From the NCBI GenBank assembly GCA_003427395.1, contig BFEA01000011.1, positions 6,828,249 to 6,860,592 of the forward strand: a stretch of 32,344 nucleotides of DNA, in the 5' to 3' direction. Shown here in pieces: positions 18,856 to 28,536 of the stretch. The position numbers and the translations under genes are program-made. The DNA is from Chara braunii. Its lineage: Eukaryota > Streptophyta > Charophyceae > Charales > Characeae. The notes beneath the pieces were generated by a model. The model had not been told where the DNA came from and ran no database searches. It saw nothing but the letters and a program-made list of their open reading frames with translations. How positions within the stretch are numbered: position 1 is the first letter of the stretch; each line of letters opens with the position of its first letter.

Positions 18856-19123
18856 TGACCGCAGCGGTCAAATCCGGATTCGGGACGGTTGACGGACGGG
18901 ACGTCTACTGTCATAGGGTGACCAGACCCGCTATAGTCTGGGTGTCCTGGCAAGAGTGCCAAAGGGCTGTCATACCCGAGTAGTGGGTATGGTTGGTCCT
19001 GACCTGGAGGCAGGTCAAAAGGGCTGTCAAGACAAATGGTCTGACTAGTCCTGGCCTGAGGCGAGCCGAATGAGGTATGTCAGACTGACGGGACGTCTGA
19101 GATTCCTGGCCGGTGGTGGGCCA
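18856..19123 (+). repeat. Array of alternating hairpins with changing stems
   Basis: Nine short hairpins lie within 270 bp. Type I follows TCCTG or similar and is often followed by AAA: TGACCG/CGGTCA (18856-18870), TGGCA/TGCCA (18948-18961), TGACCTG/CAGGTCA (19000-19017), CTGGCC/GGCGAG with one mismatch (19051-19065) and TGGCC/GGCCA (19107-19123). Type II lies between them: CCAGAC/GTCTGG (18922-18941), ATACCC/GGGTAT (18972-18990), AGAC/GTCT (19030-19042) and TCAGAC/GTCTGA (19080-19100). The period is about 52 bp. Stems differ in sequence but stay paired. Confidence 0.75.
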
Positions 19124-19546
19124 AAAACGAGGCAATCAATAAACCTTGGGTGTGAAGAGTTGTTATGTATTAATTATTATTTATTCTTTTATTTATGGGT
19201 TTTATTTTAATTTATTGATGCTTGACTGCTGGGTATCAGTGAGTCTGCTTGCTGGGGCATGGTTGTTGTATGTGGGACTCGTTGATTCTGCAGGTATACA
19301 AATATTTATTTGAAGTTCCCATACCAGAGAAAATGAAAAGGGTTTTGAGCAGCTGAGACCAGAGAACAGAAAAGAAGGTTTGGTATGCCCTATCCCCAGC
19401 ATGGCAGGCAGAGTGAGTGTCCTCATTATCGGTGTCATCCCTGGCATAGATGCTTGTTCTGGAGCTAAGGTAACCTCCATGTGAAAAACTGACACTTGAA
19501 CAAGTCAAGCAAGCAGACAACATCCTTCTTAAAAAAATTATTTGGT
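19124..19546. other. Internal 3' region, AT-rich and without a supported gene
   Basis: 19160-19215 is AT-rich (TTAATTATTATTTATTC). Weak minus-strand frames at 19202-19523 have no motif. Nothing else was recognised. Confidence 0.4.
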
Positions 19547-19619
19547 GGCCGACAAGCGGCCTGGTTCACGAGGGACTTGCGTCCCTGGCCTTGAGGAAGC
19601 CAAACTCTCAGGCCTGAGA
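19547..19619 (+). repeat. Second cluster of perfect hairpins
   Basis: Four consecutive inverted repeats: GGCCG/CGGCC (19547-19561), AGGGAC/GTCCCT (19571-19586), TGGC/GCCA (19586-19602) and the 14-base palindrome TCTCAGGCCTGAGA (19606-19619). They resemble the array at 18856-19123 in spacing and stem length but share little sequence. Confidence 0.65.
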
Positions 19620-19666
19620 TGCTATGAAGTGGACTGAACTGGAAATTTTATGAGCCGGGATCAGAC

Positions 19667-20139
19667 TCAAAAGGCTGAGAAGAAGTCATGCTTATACAGA
19701 ACATAAAAGATGGTCATGAGTTCGATCTGGAAAAGAAAGAGAAGGAAGAAGATGCTGAAGAGAATGCAGTGATTAGGGTGATGGGGTGATGAGACAGCAC
19801 ATGGGACAGAGAGGGGTGGAGCAGGCACTATGGCCCTGCTTACAGCTGGAGTCGAAGGAACTCTGGGGATATAAGGAGGAGAAGAGGCGCTGGGCGTACC
19901 ATAGCGTGCATCGAATTTCTTGCAAAAATGAACTCCATCCTGTCTGGGGATGGAGTTCTCTCGTACCACCCTCCTAACGGGTAACAAGGGTGTGGCCTCA
20001 AACGACCATAGCCTCGCGGCTCCTCCTCTTCCTCCTCCTCTGAGCTATAATCCCGCCGTGCCCTAGCTGGCGGTTCTTCCTTTGCTTTCCCTCCTCTTCC
20101 TCCTCTTCCTCTACCCTGTCCGCGGCGTGCCTCAGGCAT
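19667..20139 (-). CDS. Antisense ORF between integrase and 3' LTR
   Basis: On the minus strand, ATG at 20139 opens MPEARRGQGRGRGGRGGKAK, an RG-rich basic start, then an acidic run (SSEEEEEEE) and GYGRLRPHPCYP. That frame stays open to 19840. A second frame (19987-19667) continues as a proline-rich stretch (PSASSPPYIPRVPSTP) and ends at 19667. The composition suggests one protein of about 150 residues split by a frameshift near 19985. Antisense ORFs in this position are known from Tat-group plant Gypsy elements (Ogre, Retand, Grande), but the protein is not recognisable as any of those. RG-rich segments often bind RNA; that is inference. Confidence 0.45.
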
Positions 20140-20212
20140 GATGTAAAGTGAAGCCGCTGTTAAGCAAAGGATAAAAGACAGAGGATCTATCTCTGAGGGC
20201 TATGACTGGGAA

Positions 20213-20224
20213 TACTATATAAGT
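20213..20224 (-). promoter_or_regulatory. TATA-like box upstream of the antisense ORF
   Basis: On the minus strand CTTATATAGTAT lies about 75-85 bases before the ATG at 20139, with another (CTTTATAAATC) about 15 bases further up. The spacing suits a short 5' leader. Sequence-only inference. Confidence 0.3.
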
Positions 20225-20280
20225 GAGATTTATAAAGGCAGGACTATAAATGCACCGCTTATGAAGAATTATGGTACACT

Positions 20281-20600
20281 ACATAAGAGAGGAGAAGAGC
20301 GCTAAGAGGAGAGGTAGGTATTAAGTGAGAAGATAGCTATTGAGCGAGGAAGAAAACTCTGAGAAAGAAAGATTAACGCAAAGAGGGAAGGTTAGCATTA
20401 AAAAACTAGCGCTGAGGCGCAAAGAGAGAAGGTTAGATTACAAAGAAAGAACGAGCGCTGGAGGAGAGTGCGACCATAAAAGGGAAGACGAGAGCAGAAA
20501 AAGAAAACAAGCGCTATGAGAGAAACCCAGCGCAGAGAGATGGTTAGTGCAAAAAGAAAAAGGTGAGCGCTAAGAGAGCGGACGAGCGCTAAAGAATTGC
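20281..20600 (+). repeat. Purine-rich array with AGCGCT palindromes
   Basis: Strongly purine-biased sequence holds six AGCGCT copies (20298, 20408, 20454, 20510, 20566, 20585), alternating with GGTTAG and AAAGAAA-like runs. The irregular unit is about 45-60 bp except for two outliers. It lies just before the 3' LTR, where a polypurine tract is needed. It may serve as an extended or central tract, but this is not shown. Confidence 0.65.
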
Positions 20601-22032
20601 ACAAGAATGCGGCGCGGACGTCAACGCAAGCCACATCGGAAGTGGATGAAAACGTCAACGATTGTAGCTGTTTTATACGCCGAGTTGCGTCGCAGAACTT
20701 TGACCCAGCGGGGACGCTGGGTAGGGGTTTGGTATTATGTCGGAGGGCGCGGTGTCCCGACCCTCCTCCGTGTGCCAAGTCCCTACCTGGTACCTAGGCT
20801 ATAGTATGATGTGGACCAGTCCCGGTGGCGTTGCCCTCAGCAAAAGGGGTGCGCCACAGGACTTCCATTGGTCCACGCAAACTCGGCGCCCTGCTGTACA
20901 ACAGAGCACTACCGGCCTGTGGTCGTGGTAGCCGCCGGGTTCGCCTTGGGACGCGAGAGCAGACAGACTGGCGCAGTCTTTTCTACTGCGCACTGAATGA
21001 CTTTAGGAGGGTTATGGGTTAGGTGCATGACACTGACAGCTGTCAGAGAAAAGGAAAGCTAACCAAGGGCTTAACCAACGCGGCTAGACTACTAGCCTTA
21101 GTTCGAGGAAATCTGATGGCCTCTGGTCCCCAGCTATCGCCGCGTTTCATCTTTTATTATTATTATCGCTGTAAATATTTGTGGTTATCATTTTTTTTCT
21201 TTTCAGCGTCCCTTGTTGGTCTGCTGCTTCATGGGGAGGCCAACGGATTGGGCTCCGAGTCCTGCTTGTCTGAGTTCCACGCGGTAGGACCCCGGTAGCC
21301 ATGTTAAAGGGTAGGTATAGTGAGGTCTGAAAAGGGGAAAAATATGAAAAAGAAAGAAGGAAGGGAAAAAGACAAAAAATCGGGTTTTAAATTTGTGCGT
21401 GAACTTGGGGCGCTGTTCGGGAGAGGCTGCAACATGGAGAGATTATGAAAACGCCACCCTTCCCCTTTTTTCGATTGTTATTACTATTTTTATTACTATT
21501 ATTATTATTAGTAGTAGTATTACTTTTAGTTTTCCTATTTTCGGTTTTCCACCTGTAGGCCTGTCATCTCACGGGAAGGCCAACGGTTCGTATTTTGAAC
21601 TCAGCGACCCACGGCCTAAGTAGGCCGACCCCATGTATGCCGTCTGTGGGCTAACTCTGATCTGGCGCCGTGCGGTAAGGTCCCAAAAGAAGGGCGACCC
21701 ACGGCCGCATCGGTAGGAGGCCTATCACCCCCCCATGGAGGGTCATAAGCCCCCTCCTTACCATCGGATACGGGCACCCGGTAGGAGTAAGTCGGTGGTC
21801 TGCTTTTGAAGTGAAAAGGTGCACCGTCGGTACTACATTATGGGATTACTGTGTCCAGCCTGTGGTAATGAGATTTGACCGTTGGCGCATCGCTTTTCAT
21901 TTTCCTTTTGTGTAGGACTGTTTTCTTTAAATTAATTAATATAGAAGTTATAGAAAACCAGAGTGCAGAAGTCTAAAAAGGGATACTCGAGACTCTCGTT
22001 TAGAGCACAGGGGTCGCGGCCTCACTGGGTGT

Positions 22033-22040
22033 TATAAAAG
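22033..22040 (+). promoter_or_regulatory. TATA box of the 3' LTR (TATAAAAG)
   Basis: GTTATAAAAGGGAG matches a strong TATA consensus, in the plus direction, and lies in the U3-like left third of the LTR. The expected start of transcription would be around 22060-22070. The sequence is absent from the 5' LTR. Confidence 0.55.
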
Positions 22041-22148
22041 GGAGATTGCTCTTGGGTTTCCGAGTGAGCATGTGAGGCCGACGTGCTGCGAATAGAGCGG
22101 AAACACTGAGGCTGTATTCTCCCAGCGGCCTAAGTCCTGTTCTGGCCT

Positions 22149-22547
22149 ATGCCCTCTAGTGTGGTACGGGCGAGTAACGTTCTAAGCGTTGGCTATTGTG
22201 GGCGTGGCTATCTCTGGGTGGCTATGGCGTTGCATGGGTATCGACCCTGCTATTGGTACCACCAGATTCGATGGAAGCCTATGTCCGGGGAGGGGCCCTG
22301 GATTACGGCCATACTCAATTATGATGGGGGTGACGAGCTGAGACTGAGGATCAACGTGGAGGGAGGAAAAGAGGAGGAGATGCGGACTGATGGAAGGCTA
22401 CAGGACGCTATCACAGAGACGAAAGATCGTGTGGAAAGGCGCTCCAGAAGGGACGGTGTGGCGACGAAAATGCAGGTAACGGTCTCATATCATGAGACCA
22501 AGACTTCGATGGACAAGGCGGACTGGGAGCAGGCCCACCTGGAATGA
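22149..22547 (+). CDS. L-like ORF in the 3' LTR segment
   Basis: Open frame of 132 residues downstream of the TATA box. Residues 30-70 read YRPCYWYHQIRWKPMSG, PWITAILNYDGGDELRLRI and NVEGG, which follows the L pattern YxxVRYE, LYILTxYFxxLDxYDxRIYV. A charged helix comes next (ETKDRVERRSRR), parallel to EKERLERK. The C-terminal W-VI-FA helix is not visible. It is more GC-rich than the other L units. The relationship is plausible, not secure, and the function is unknown. Confidence 0.4.
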   Translation: MPSSVVRASNVLSVGYCGRGYLWVAMALHGYRPCYWYHQIRWKPMSGEGPWITAILNYDGGDELRLRINVEGGKEEEMRTDGRLQDAITETKDRVERRSRRDGVATKMQVTVSYHETKTSMDKADWEQAHLE

Positions 22548-22590
22548 GACTCAGGTGGAGAGAGCGAGATGAGCGAGGCGGAGGACCGGG

Positions 22591-22735
22591 AGACCAGGCG
22601 AGATCCAGAGGCATCACCAGGCGAGACCAGGCGAGATCCAGAGGCATCACCAGGCGAGACCAGGCGAGATCCAGAGGCATCACCTGGAACGAGACTCAGG
22701 TGGATCAGACCAGGCGAGATCCAGAGGCATCACCG
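22591..22735 (+). repeat. 33-bp minisatellite
   Basis: Three consecutive units starting at 22591, 22624 and 22657, each AGACCAGGCGAGATCCAGAG plus 13 bases, and a fourth partial unit at 22707 after a spacer. The unit equals 11 codons and reads ETRRDPEASPG in one frame. Confidence 0.9.
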
Positions 22736-22759
22736 GGCTGCGAAGCCGGTGGAAGAGGG

Positions 22760-24054
22760 ACCTGAGGCCAGCTCACGACAACTGACGCCCAGAGGCCGTG
22801 GGACTGGGGAAAAACAGGGCAAAGGGAAGAAACGTGCGTGAGGCGAGAGGGAATCGATACGTGTGGCACGAGAGACATCCGACAAATGTCGTGCGAGAAA
22901 GAGAGAGAAGGTCAACACGTGGAAGAGAGGAGAGGAAGTTGACGTCAGCACTGCAGACCATGCACTAGAATGTGGAGTGAGTGATTGGGACGTGTGGAGT
23001 ACTGGGGGCGACACCCGAGGCAGCTACGCCGTACCTGGTCGACGCGTAGCGTGGTCAAGGGACGAGAGAGTGCATGTTGGCGAGAGGAGGGCGCAAGTAT
23101 GTTAATATCAACACAAGCCCGGGTCTTCACGTTCTTCACCGACTCTGCTGGGGCAGGCAATTGGAGAGCGGCGTGTGGCCGGTATTCGTGAGCAATTGAG
23201 AGCCGAGGAGGGGAAGGCTAGTTGCGGCCTACTCGCGACGCAGAGGGGAGAGGGAATTAATGGATGACATTTGGTCGCCATTGGACCTAGCTTAGCAGCA
23301 AAGAAAAGCGACCCACCAAAGTGAGCTCCTGGGTGAAGTATGAGCGCTCCCTCTCGGCTTCTCCATGGACAGTAAGGAGGTGTGAGACAGTCAGAGTGGG
23401 CCGCGACTCTTCTTGGTGCGCATTGGAGGGCACGAGTTGAACTTGACGCGATTGACGCCAACCATAGTTTTTCGCTCCAGCAAGATGCTCTTCCGTTAGG
23501 TAAGCAAAGCCTGGCTACACTGTGGGGGTCTTGGTGCAAAGCTTGAACTAAGCGTGCACATGCGTTCCCCCAGCCTTGGCACCATCGCTATTGGCCAGTA
23601 ATGTGTATACTTAGGCGAGACACGACAACCAAGAAACAACAGAAGTACGCATTGGGCTCGGGTCTGTGTGACACACGTCTCCACGGAAAGCTGCAGAGAA
23701 AAGAAGGATTCGACATTGTTTTCTTTTCCGGGAGTGCATATGAGACTTCAGGGGCAAGTCATGACTTACGTGGTAGAGGTGGTAGAGTGTCAAGAGCCGT
23801 GAGTAATTGTTTGACGCCAGAGAGCCCGAGTGTGAAAGAGAGAAGAAGAGCATCTAGAGGAGACGACCTGGGAGGACTCTTGCACAGAACATGTGGTGGC
23901 AATTATTGAGCACCACATTCTCTCGTCTTGTGCACACTTGCTGGGCGTCACGGGAGAAGTCCTCAGGTGGGGAGTGCGGGATACGTCCTCTATTGGAGGG
24001 AACAAGCGAGGGAAGGCAGGAGGGAAGAGTTGCTCGTGTTGAGAAAAAAAAGAC
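22760..24054. other. Remainder of the 3' LTR-only segment
   Basis: Purine-rich, with open frames on both strands (for example 23601-23909 plus and 23108-23539 minus) but no recognisable motif or repeat. No gene is supported. Confidence 0.4.
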
Positions 24055-26454
24055 TCTACTTACCTGGTCTGTCTGCGCCCAGTCGCCTTTTTATGAACGC
24101 CGCTTATTCACCATCCGAGGGTTAATCAGGCAGATCGATTAGTAAGGGCGGCCCATGGTAGGGGCCTTGTCAGAGCTAATCTTATTCGTATAGTGGGAAG
24201 ATGCTCGAAGGCTTGGTAAGGGGGACTAAGGAAAGCATTAATGACATTGTTGTTGAGTACCTTCTGAAAAGTTTTTCTGTCCTCATTTTGACGAAGCTTC
24301 CAGATAAGATGCCAAATAACTCTGAATAATCTCCCTCCTTCCTATCGCATATCCAGTTTTCTTTTCCTAATCGGTTTAATCGGTTTGATTGATTAGGCCG
24401 GCCGATCAGGCTGTGTAAGTGAGGAAACGACAGGTTCACTATAAACAAGGTATATCAGAGTGAGAAAATAATACCAGCTTATGGCTACAGCTAAGATACA
24501 CCAGGAAGGAGATGNCCATGAGNGNGCAGCTGGCTAAAAGGATCGGGGAAACTAAGAGAAATTTGGATTTTATTAGTATGTTGTGCGCTATTGTGATCAC
24601 CTATTGAGTGTGTCAATCTCTCGAGAGACTCGCTCTGCTGCCGGTAGGTAGAACCGGAGTCACTTTGTTCTGCTTTGCATGCCTGATAGTGAACTGTCTT
24701 GGAGTGTTTGATTAGCATCTGCGCTCTCATCCCCTGCATGATTGACTCAGTGAGAGTAGGGACAACGAGGATAAACGGAATCTGGTTCCTTCGCTACTCA
24801 TGTAACCACCTGATCCTCTATTTACATGGGTCTACGTACGCTTCTCTGATTGGACGCGAGCATGTACACATAAGTTTGTACATGTCCCGTGTCTAATTGC
24901 GGATTTACCTGCTTGATCGGGCAAACGAACAGTTGAACACATACGCCTACTGGGTTAAAGATCGTACGATTTCAAGGAAGCATGAATGTATAGACTCTTG
25001 CAGGGGTTTTGAGAAAAACTTCATTTAGGCTTATTGAAGAGAAAATTATGCCTGGTCGGATTTGCAACACTCTTCCCTGCGTATAGATGGGGAAGAGGAA
25101 AACAACGCTAAGAAAGATCTCTTATCTCATCACAAAGTTTTTACTAGATGGTGATTAAGAACTTACAAGTCTGGGATTGAGTGAAAACCGCAAGTAAGGT
25201 CAAGATTTCTTGTCATAGTTGACGAGGCTTCAAACATCCTGTGTCTTGCTCTAATTGTGCCCTGGTTCTGTTAAGGCTGGTTTACTGAATGGTCTACCCA
25301 TGGTTGGTGGAGAGTGGGTCCTGAACCAACTTATCTTGGACCTGANCTTTTNCCGTCCNGAGTTAGAAGTTGCNGGTATCTTTATCTGNGNGCGAATACC
25401 NGAGTCTTTNCTTCTAAGCAGATGATGCCGAGTCCGGCCAAAACCCTGCGCTCGATTTAAAAGGCCAGGCGCAGATGNGGATNCAACCCATAATCATTAC
25501 CCTGAGCGCGGGGGCATGCGTTAAAAGAGGATCTCTTCAAAGTCTGGTTGGTAGTAGGAGCTCACGCCGGTGAGGTGTTAGTGGTTCTACCAATCGAAGG
25601 CATTCACTTCTGATAACGCCCAATATCTCGTTGGTGTAAAGCTAGATTCGACTGTGAATGAGTGGAGCACCAAGTCTGAAACCGTGAATTTCATGGCAGA
25701 ATTGTCGTTAGCCGTATCCTTAGGAAACTCTGTTTCCTGTGATGGAGATGTGACCCNCTGATTCTNAGTAAAACCACGCAGGAGACTTCTGGTCTGTNAG
25801 CCAAACGGTCACGAAAGCTGAGGGCTGTTNTGATTGATCAGAGACTGTNGCCAACAAAACGGTTCAACTCACAAAAGTCGAGAGAGACCATGCTAATTGT
25901 AGGCATGAGCTGCGTTTATGGATGTTGAGATGGTCGGGCACCTTGGGCTTGGACCGGATATGACAAGCCTGACACACAGCGGATTTCAATTACAAATGGG
26001 ATGCATCGCAGAAAGTGGTCTCCTCTCCGAACAAGTGTTTACAGTTCACTGTCCCTGACTTACCATGTGAGAATCAATCAGCAAGATATGACAGTGCTTT
26101 CCTCTGACGTCACTGTTGTGACGCCTTGGGCCTGGCACGAACGGGATCTGCCATATTACCACTTGGAAAAGAGATTTTCCTACATGTTACACCCTGGTCC
26201 AATCTGGTATTCACATACATACACTGGGTAAAGCTTTTCCTCTTTTGGGAGGGAAGTCACTTTTGACAACACGTATTTCGTTCATGAAAGACGAGTTTTG
26301 CTATCGTGAATCAGGCTAAAAGTTGGTCCTAGTCGAACACAAAGTGCGTTGTAAGGGTATGGGGATCAAGGCGAACTAGCCTGCAACCAGAGACTATTGG
26401 TGGTCATTTCATAAGTCTACCACCAACAAAATCCAAGCCCAGATTCTTAGTACC
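24055..26454 (+). other. 3' LTR block B, left half
   Basis: Counterpart of 4016-6415. Differences are mainly transitions plus clustered Ns. A 76-residue frame at 26001-26231 (VRINQQDM, PWAWHERD, HTYTG) is open here and closed by TAG at 6094-6096 in the 5' LTR. No gene is supported. Confidence 0.5.
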
Positions 26455-26763
26455 TTGAACTCCAGTGAGCTTCCGAGCTCGGATCGAAAAACAAGTATAG
26501 TAGGACTCAGTAAAATGGGGGATGAAAGTATGGTGAGAGTTACCTATTCGTTATATCGAGACAAAACAGACGGCTGGGAAGGGGGTGTTACCGGAGTCCC
26601 GCAATCCCAAATCGAGATGATGAGAGGACATGCGTTGGACTTAGAGAGAGGACAGAGTATTATCGAGTATATTGTCTACTTTTGTGGATCGGATGAGAAA
26701 TCGCACAACACCTGCTCTTNGTTAGAGACGGCCGAGCAGGCAAAGACAAAAGCTGGACGGTAA
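26455..26763 (+). CDS. S-family ORF 1 in the 3' LTR
   Basis: Identical to the frame at 6416-6724 as far as I can see, including the N at 26720. See that entry for motifs. Being in the 3' LTR, it lies downstream of the TATA box at 22033 and could be transcribed from it; that is inference. Confidence 0.45.
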   Translation: MNSSELPSSDRKTSIVGLSKMGDESMVRVTYSLYRDKTDGWEGGVTGVPQSQIEMMRGHALDLERGQSIIEYIVYFCGSDEKSHNTCSXLETAEQAKTKAGR

Positions 26764-26808
26764 AAAGAAAAACGATCAGACGGTGTTCGAACGAGGCACC
26801 TGGATTAT

Positions 26809-27089
26809 CAGGACNCAGACTCAGTGCTCTGAACGATATTTAGATCCGGATTCGGACTCTGCATTCTGGACAGTACTCAGAACTGTACTCGGAGCTGTTC
26901 TCGNAGCGGTTCTCANGACAATACTTGGGACTGCATTCAGAACAATACTTAGAANAGTGCTCAGAGCGGCAATCTGTGCACAAGGTAGCACTCAGTACGG
27001 TACTTGGGGCAACATTCAGTGCTCAGAGCAGTAATCAGGGCAGCACTCAGAATGGTGTTCAAAACGGTATTTAACTGCCNCTCAGTCAT
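26809..27089 (+). repeat. 12-bp minisatellite in the 3' LTR
   Basis: Counterpart of 6770-7050, with the same five Ns at 26815, 26904, 26916, 26955 and 27080. I found no sequence difference. Confidence 0.8.
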
Positions 27090-27550
27090 TACTTAATTGT
27101 TATACCAACCACTACTCAGTCATCTATTTAGTCGGCACTCAGCAACCATTCAACACTCAGAGACAGTCCATCAGAGCAAGCAATCACGGCGGCAACCATC
27201 AGTCAGTAATCAAACCGCAGTCAATCAACTTCCTGATTAACAGTCAATCGGTTCTTCGGAAAGCTACATCTAGATACAACAATCAGAGACACCAGTCGGA
27301 AACAGTGATCAGAGCAGCAGTCAGAGACAGCAACAAAGGCAGTGTCCGGAATAGCATTCAGACACAGCTTTCCGGAGAACTGTATTCCGAAAACCAGTAC
27401 CTTAAACTGTACTCAGATCAGTACCCGGACTCAACACTCTGAAATTGCACAGGAAACTGCAATCTACCCAGAGGCCTTCTCGTACCTGGGTCATCCACGA
27501 GTCACCCGTTTCGAGTTGGTGATCTAATGTAGCGATAATACAGCGAGAAT

Positions 27551-27805
27551 ATGGGCAGCAGCAACACAGTTAGAGTCTCCTGCTCGCTGTATCAGAGCAC
27601 AATAGAGACCTGGAGGGAGAGTGCAGTTCAGGAGTACAATCAGCAGACCACTATGATGATGGATAATGCACTGGCCCTCGTGAGGAGTCATACTAAAATC
27701 GAATACACATACTATTTACACGATAAGAATGGCAGACTATGTGCCATCATAACATCTGTGGGTACTGTTGAGGAAGCAAGGAGGACAGCTGGCAGCCACC
27801 AGTGA
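27551..27805 (+). CDS. S-family ORF 2 in the 3' LTR
   Basis: Identical to 7512-7766: 84 residues from ATG to TGA, with VRVSCSLYQ, a central W, IEYTYYL and TVEEARRTAG in order. Unknown family. Confidence 0.5.
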   Translation: MGSSNTVRVSCSLYQSTIETWRESAVQEYNQQTTMMMDNALALVRSHTKIEYTYYLHDKNGRLCAIITSVGTVEEARRTAGSHQ

Positions 27806-27960
27806 ACATTTTATCTCTGAACAAGTACAACTCATTTATCCGGATAACTAGCAATCATCTAATTTGTATTCAATCATCAGCAATCTGTTATTATTAGTGA
27901 TCAGTTCAACAATCAGTTTTTCAGCAATCAGTTTTCAGCAATCAGGTTCCCGCAATCAGT

Positions 27961-28536
27961 TTGGTAACCTGTTCTCCGGGATCGTCTGATCAGCTTTCAC
28001 CGATAGGAGTACTCATGAGCACAGTTCAGTCTACGCCGGTCAGTGAGTCAGTGCTGGCCAGCCTCAACCGGTTTTCATGCAAAGAGGCAATCCGTTATCA
28101 GTATGTTAGTGCCATTGGGTTCAGGCAGGGAGATCTGTCAATCTTCATTGTTCAGATGAGTTTTGTTGATGGCACAATTCACGACCTGAGGCCTTACTTG
28201 AAGAAAGGCAAGGAGGCTCATGAGCTTTTCGGCCCAGTTTGGATCTCAGCCACCGAGTACCTTGAGCAGAGAGAACGGGAGCTCAATGGGAGTGGCACTA
28301 CGTTGATCCGCAGCTTCGGGCCGATGCTTTATACTGACTATCCTAGGCCTTCAGTCCCTTCTCTTCTCATTGATGGCACGAGTTTGCTGGACGTAATTGG
28401 TTTGGCGAAGAGATACGTTTCTCCGGCGTTGATCGACATTGAGGCGTTGATCAAGTTCACAGAGTATCCTAAGAAGAGGAGTCTTTTCAGTGGACGGATT
28501 GCCTACTTTGTGGGAGAAGTTTTGCTCTATGGTTAA
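27961..28536 (+). CDS. L-family ORF 1 in the 3' LTR, altered end
   Basis: Matches the 5' LTR ORF up to residue about 103 without change, then differs (EQRERELN for EQKERKLD, LLIDGTSLLDVIG for LLTDDTSWLDVIG). An indel near 28440-28470 puts the C-terminus in another frame, ending LYG at 28534. The frame used by the 5' copy reopens at 28490. The W of the C-terminal helix is Leu here. See the 5' copy for family features. Confidence 0.5.
   Translation: MVTCSPGSSDQLSPIGVLMSTVQSTPVSESVLASLNRFSCKEAIRYQYVSAIGFRQGDLSIFIVQMSFVDGTIHDLRPYLKKGKEAHELFGPVWISATEYLEQRERELNGSGTTLIRSFGPMLYTDYPRPSVPSLLIDGTSLLDVIGLAKRYVSPALIDIEALIKFTEYPKKRSLFSGRIAYFVGEVLLYG

Larger units (their letters stand above)
21464..24054 (+). 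other. LTR segment missing from the 5' LTR
   Basis: Its first part (about 21478-21637) is a diverged tandem duplicate of block A (about 21150-21301): both have a TTATTA run, CGTCCC/CACCTG, TCAYGGGRAGGCCAACGG and a GACCCC(G) end. GCGACCCACGGCC then occurs at 21604 and again near 21688. This shows that the segment belongs to the LTR and that the 5' LTR has a deletion. There is no target-site duplication at the junctions. It carries a TATA box, an L-like ORF, a 33-bp minisatellite and, from 22760 to 24040, sequence with no recognised gene. Confidence 0.7.

Noticed and set aside
18856-19123. CRISPR array
   Set aside because: The repeated part is not a constant repeat with unique spacers. The hairpin stems themselves vary, and the context is a eukaryotic retrotransposon.
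21464-24054. A nested transposon insertion in the 3' LTR
   Set aside because: No terminal repeats or target duplication at the junctions, and its start is a diverged duplicate of neighbouring LTR sequence.
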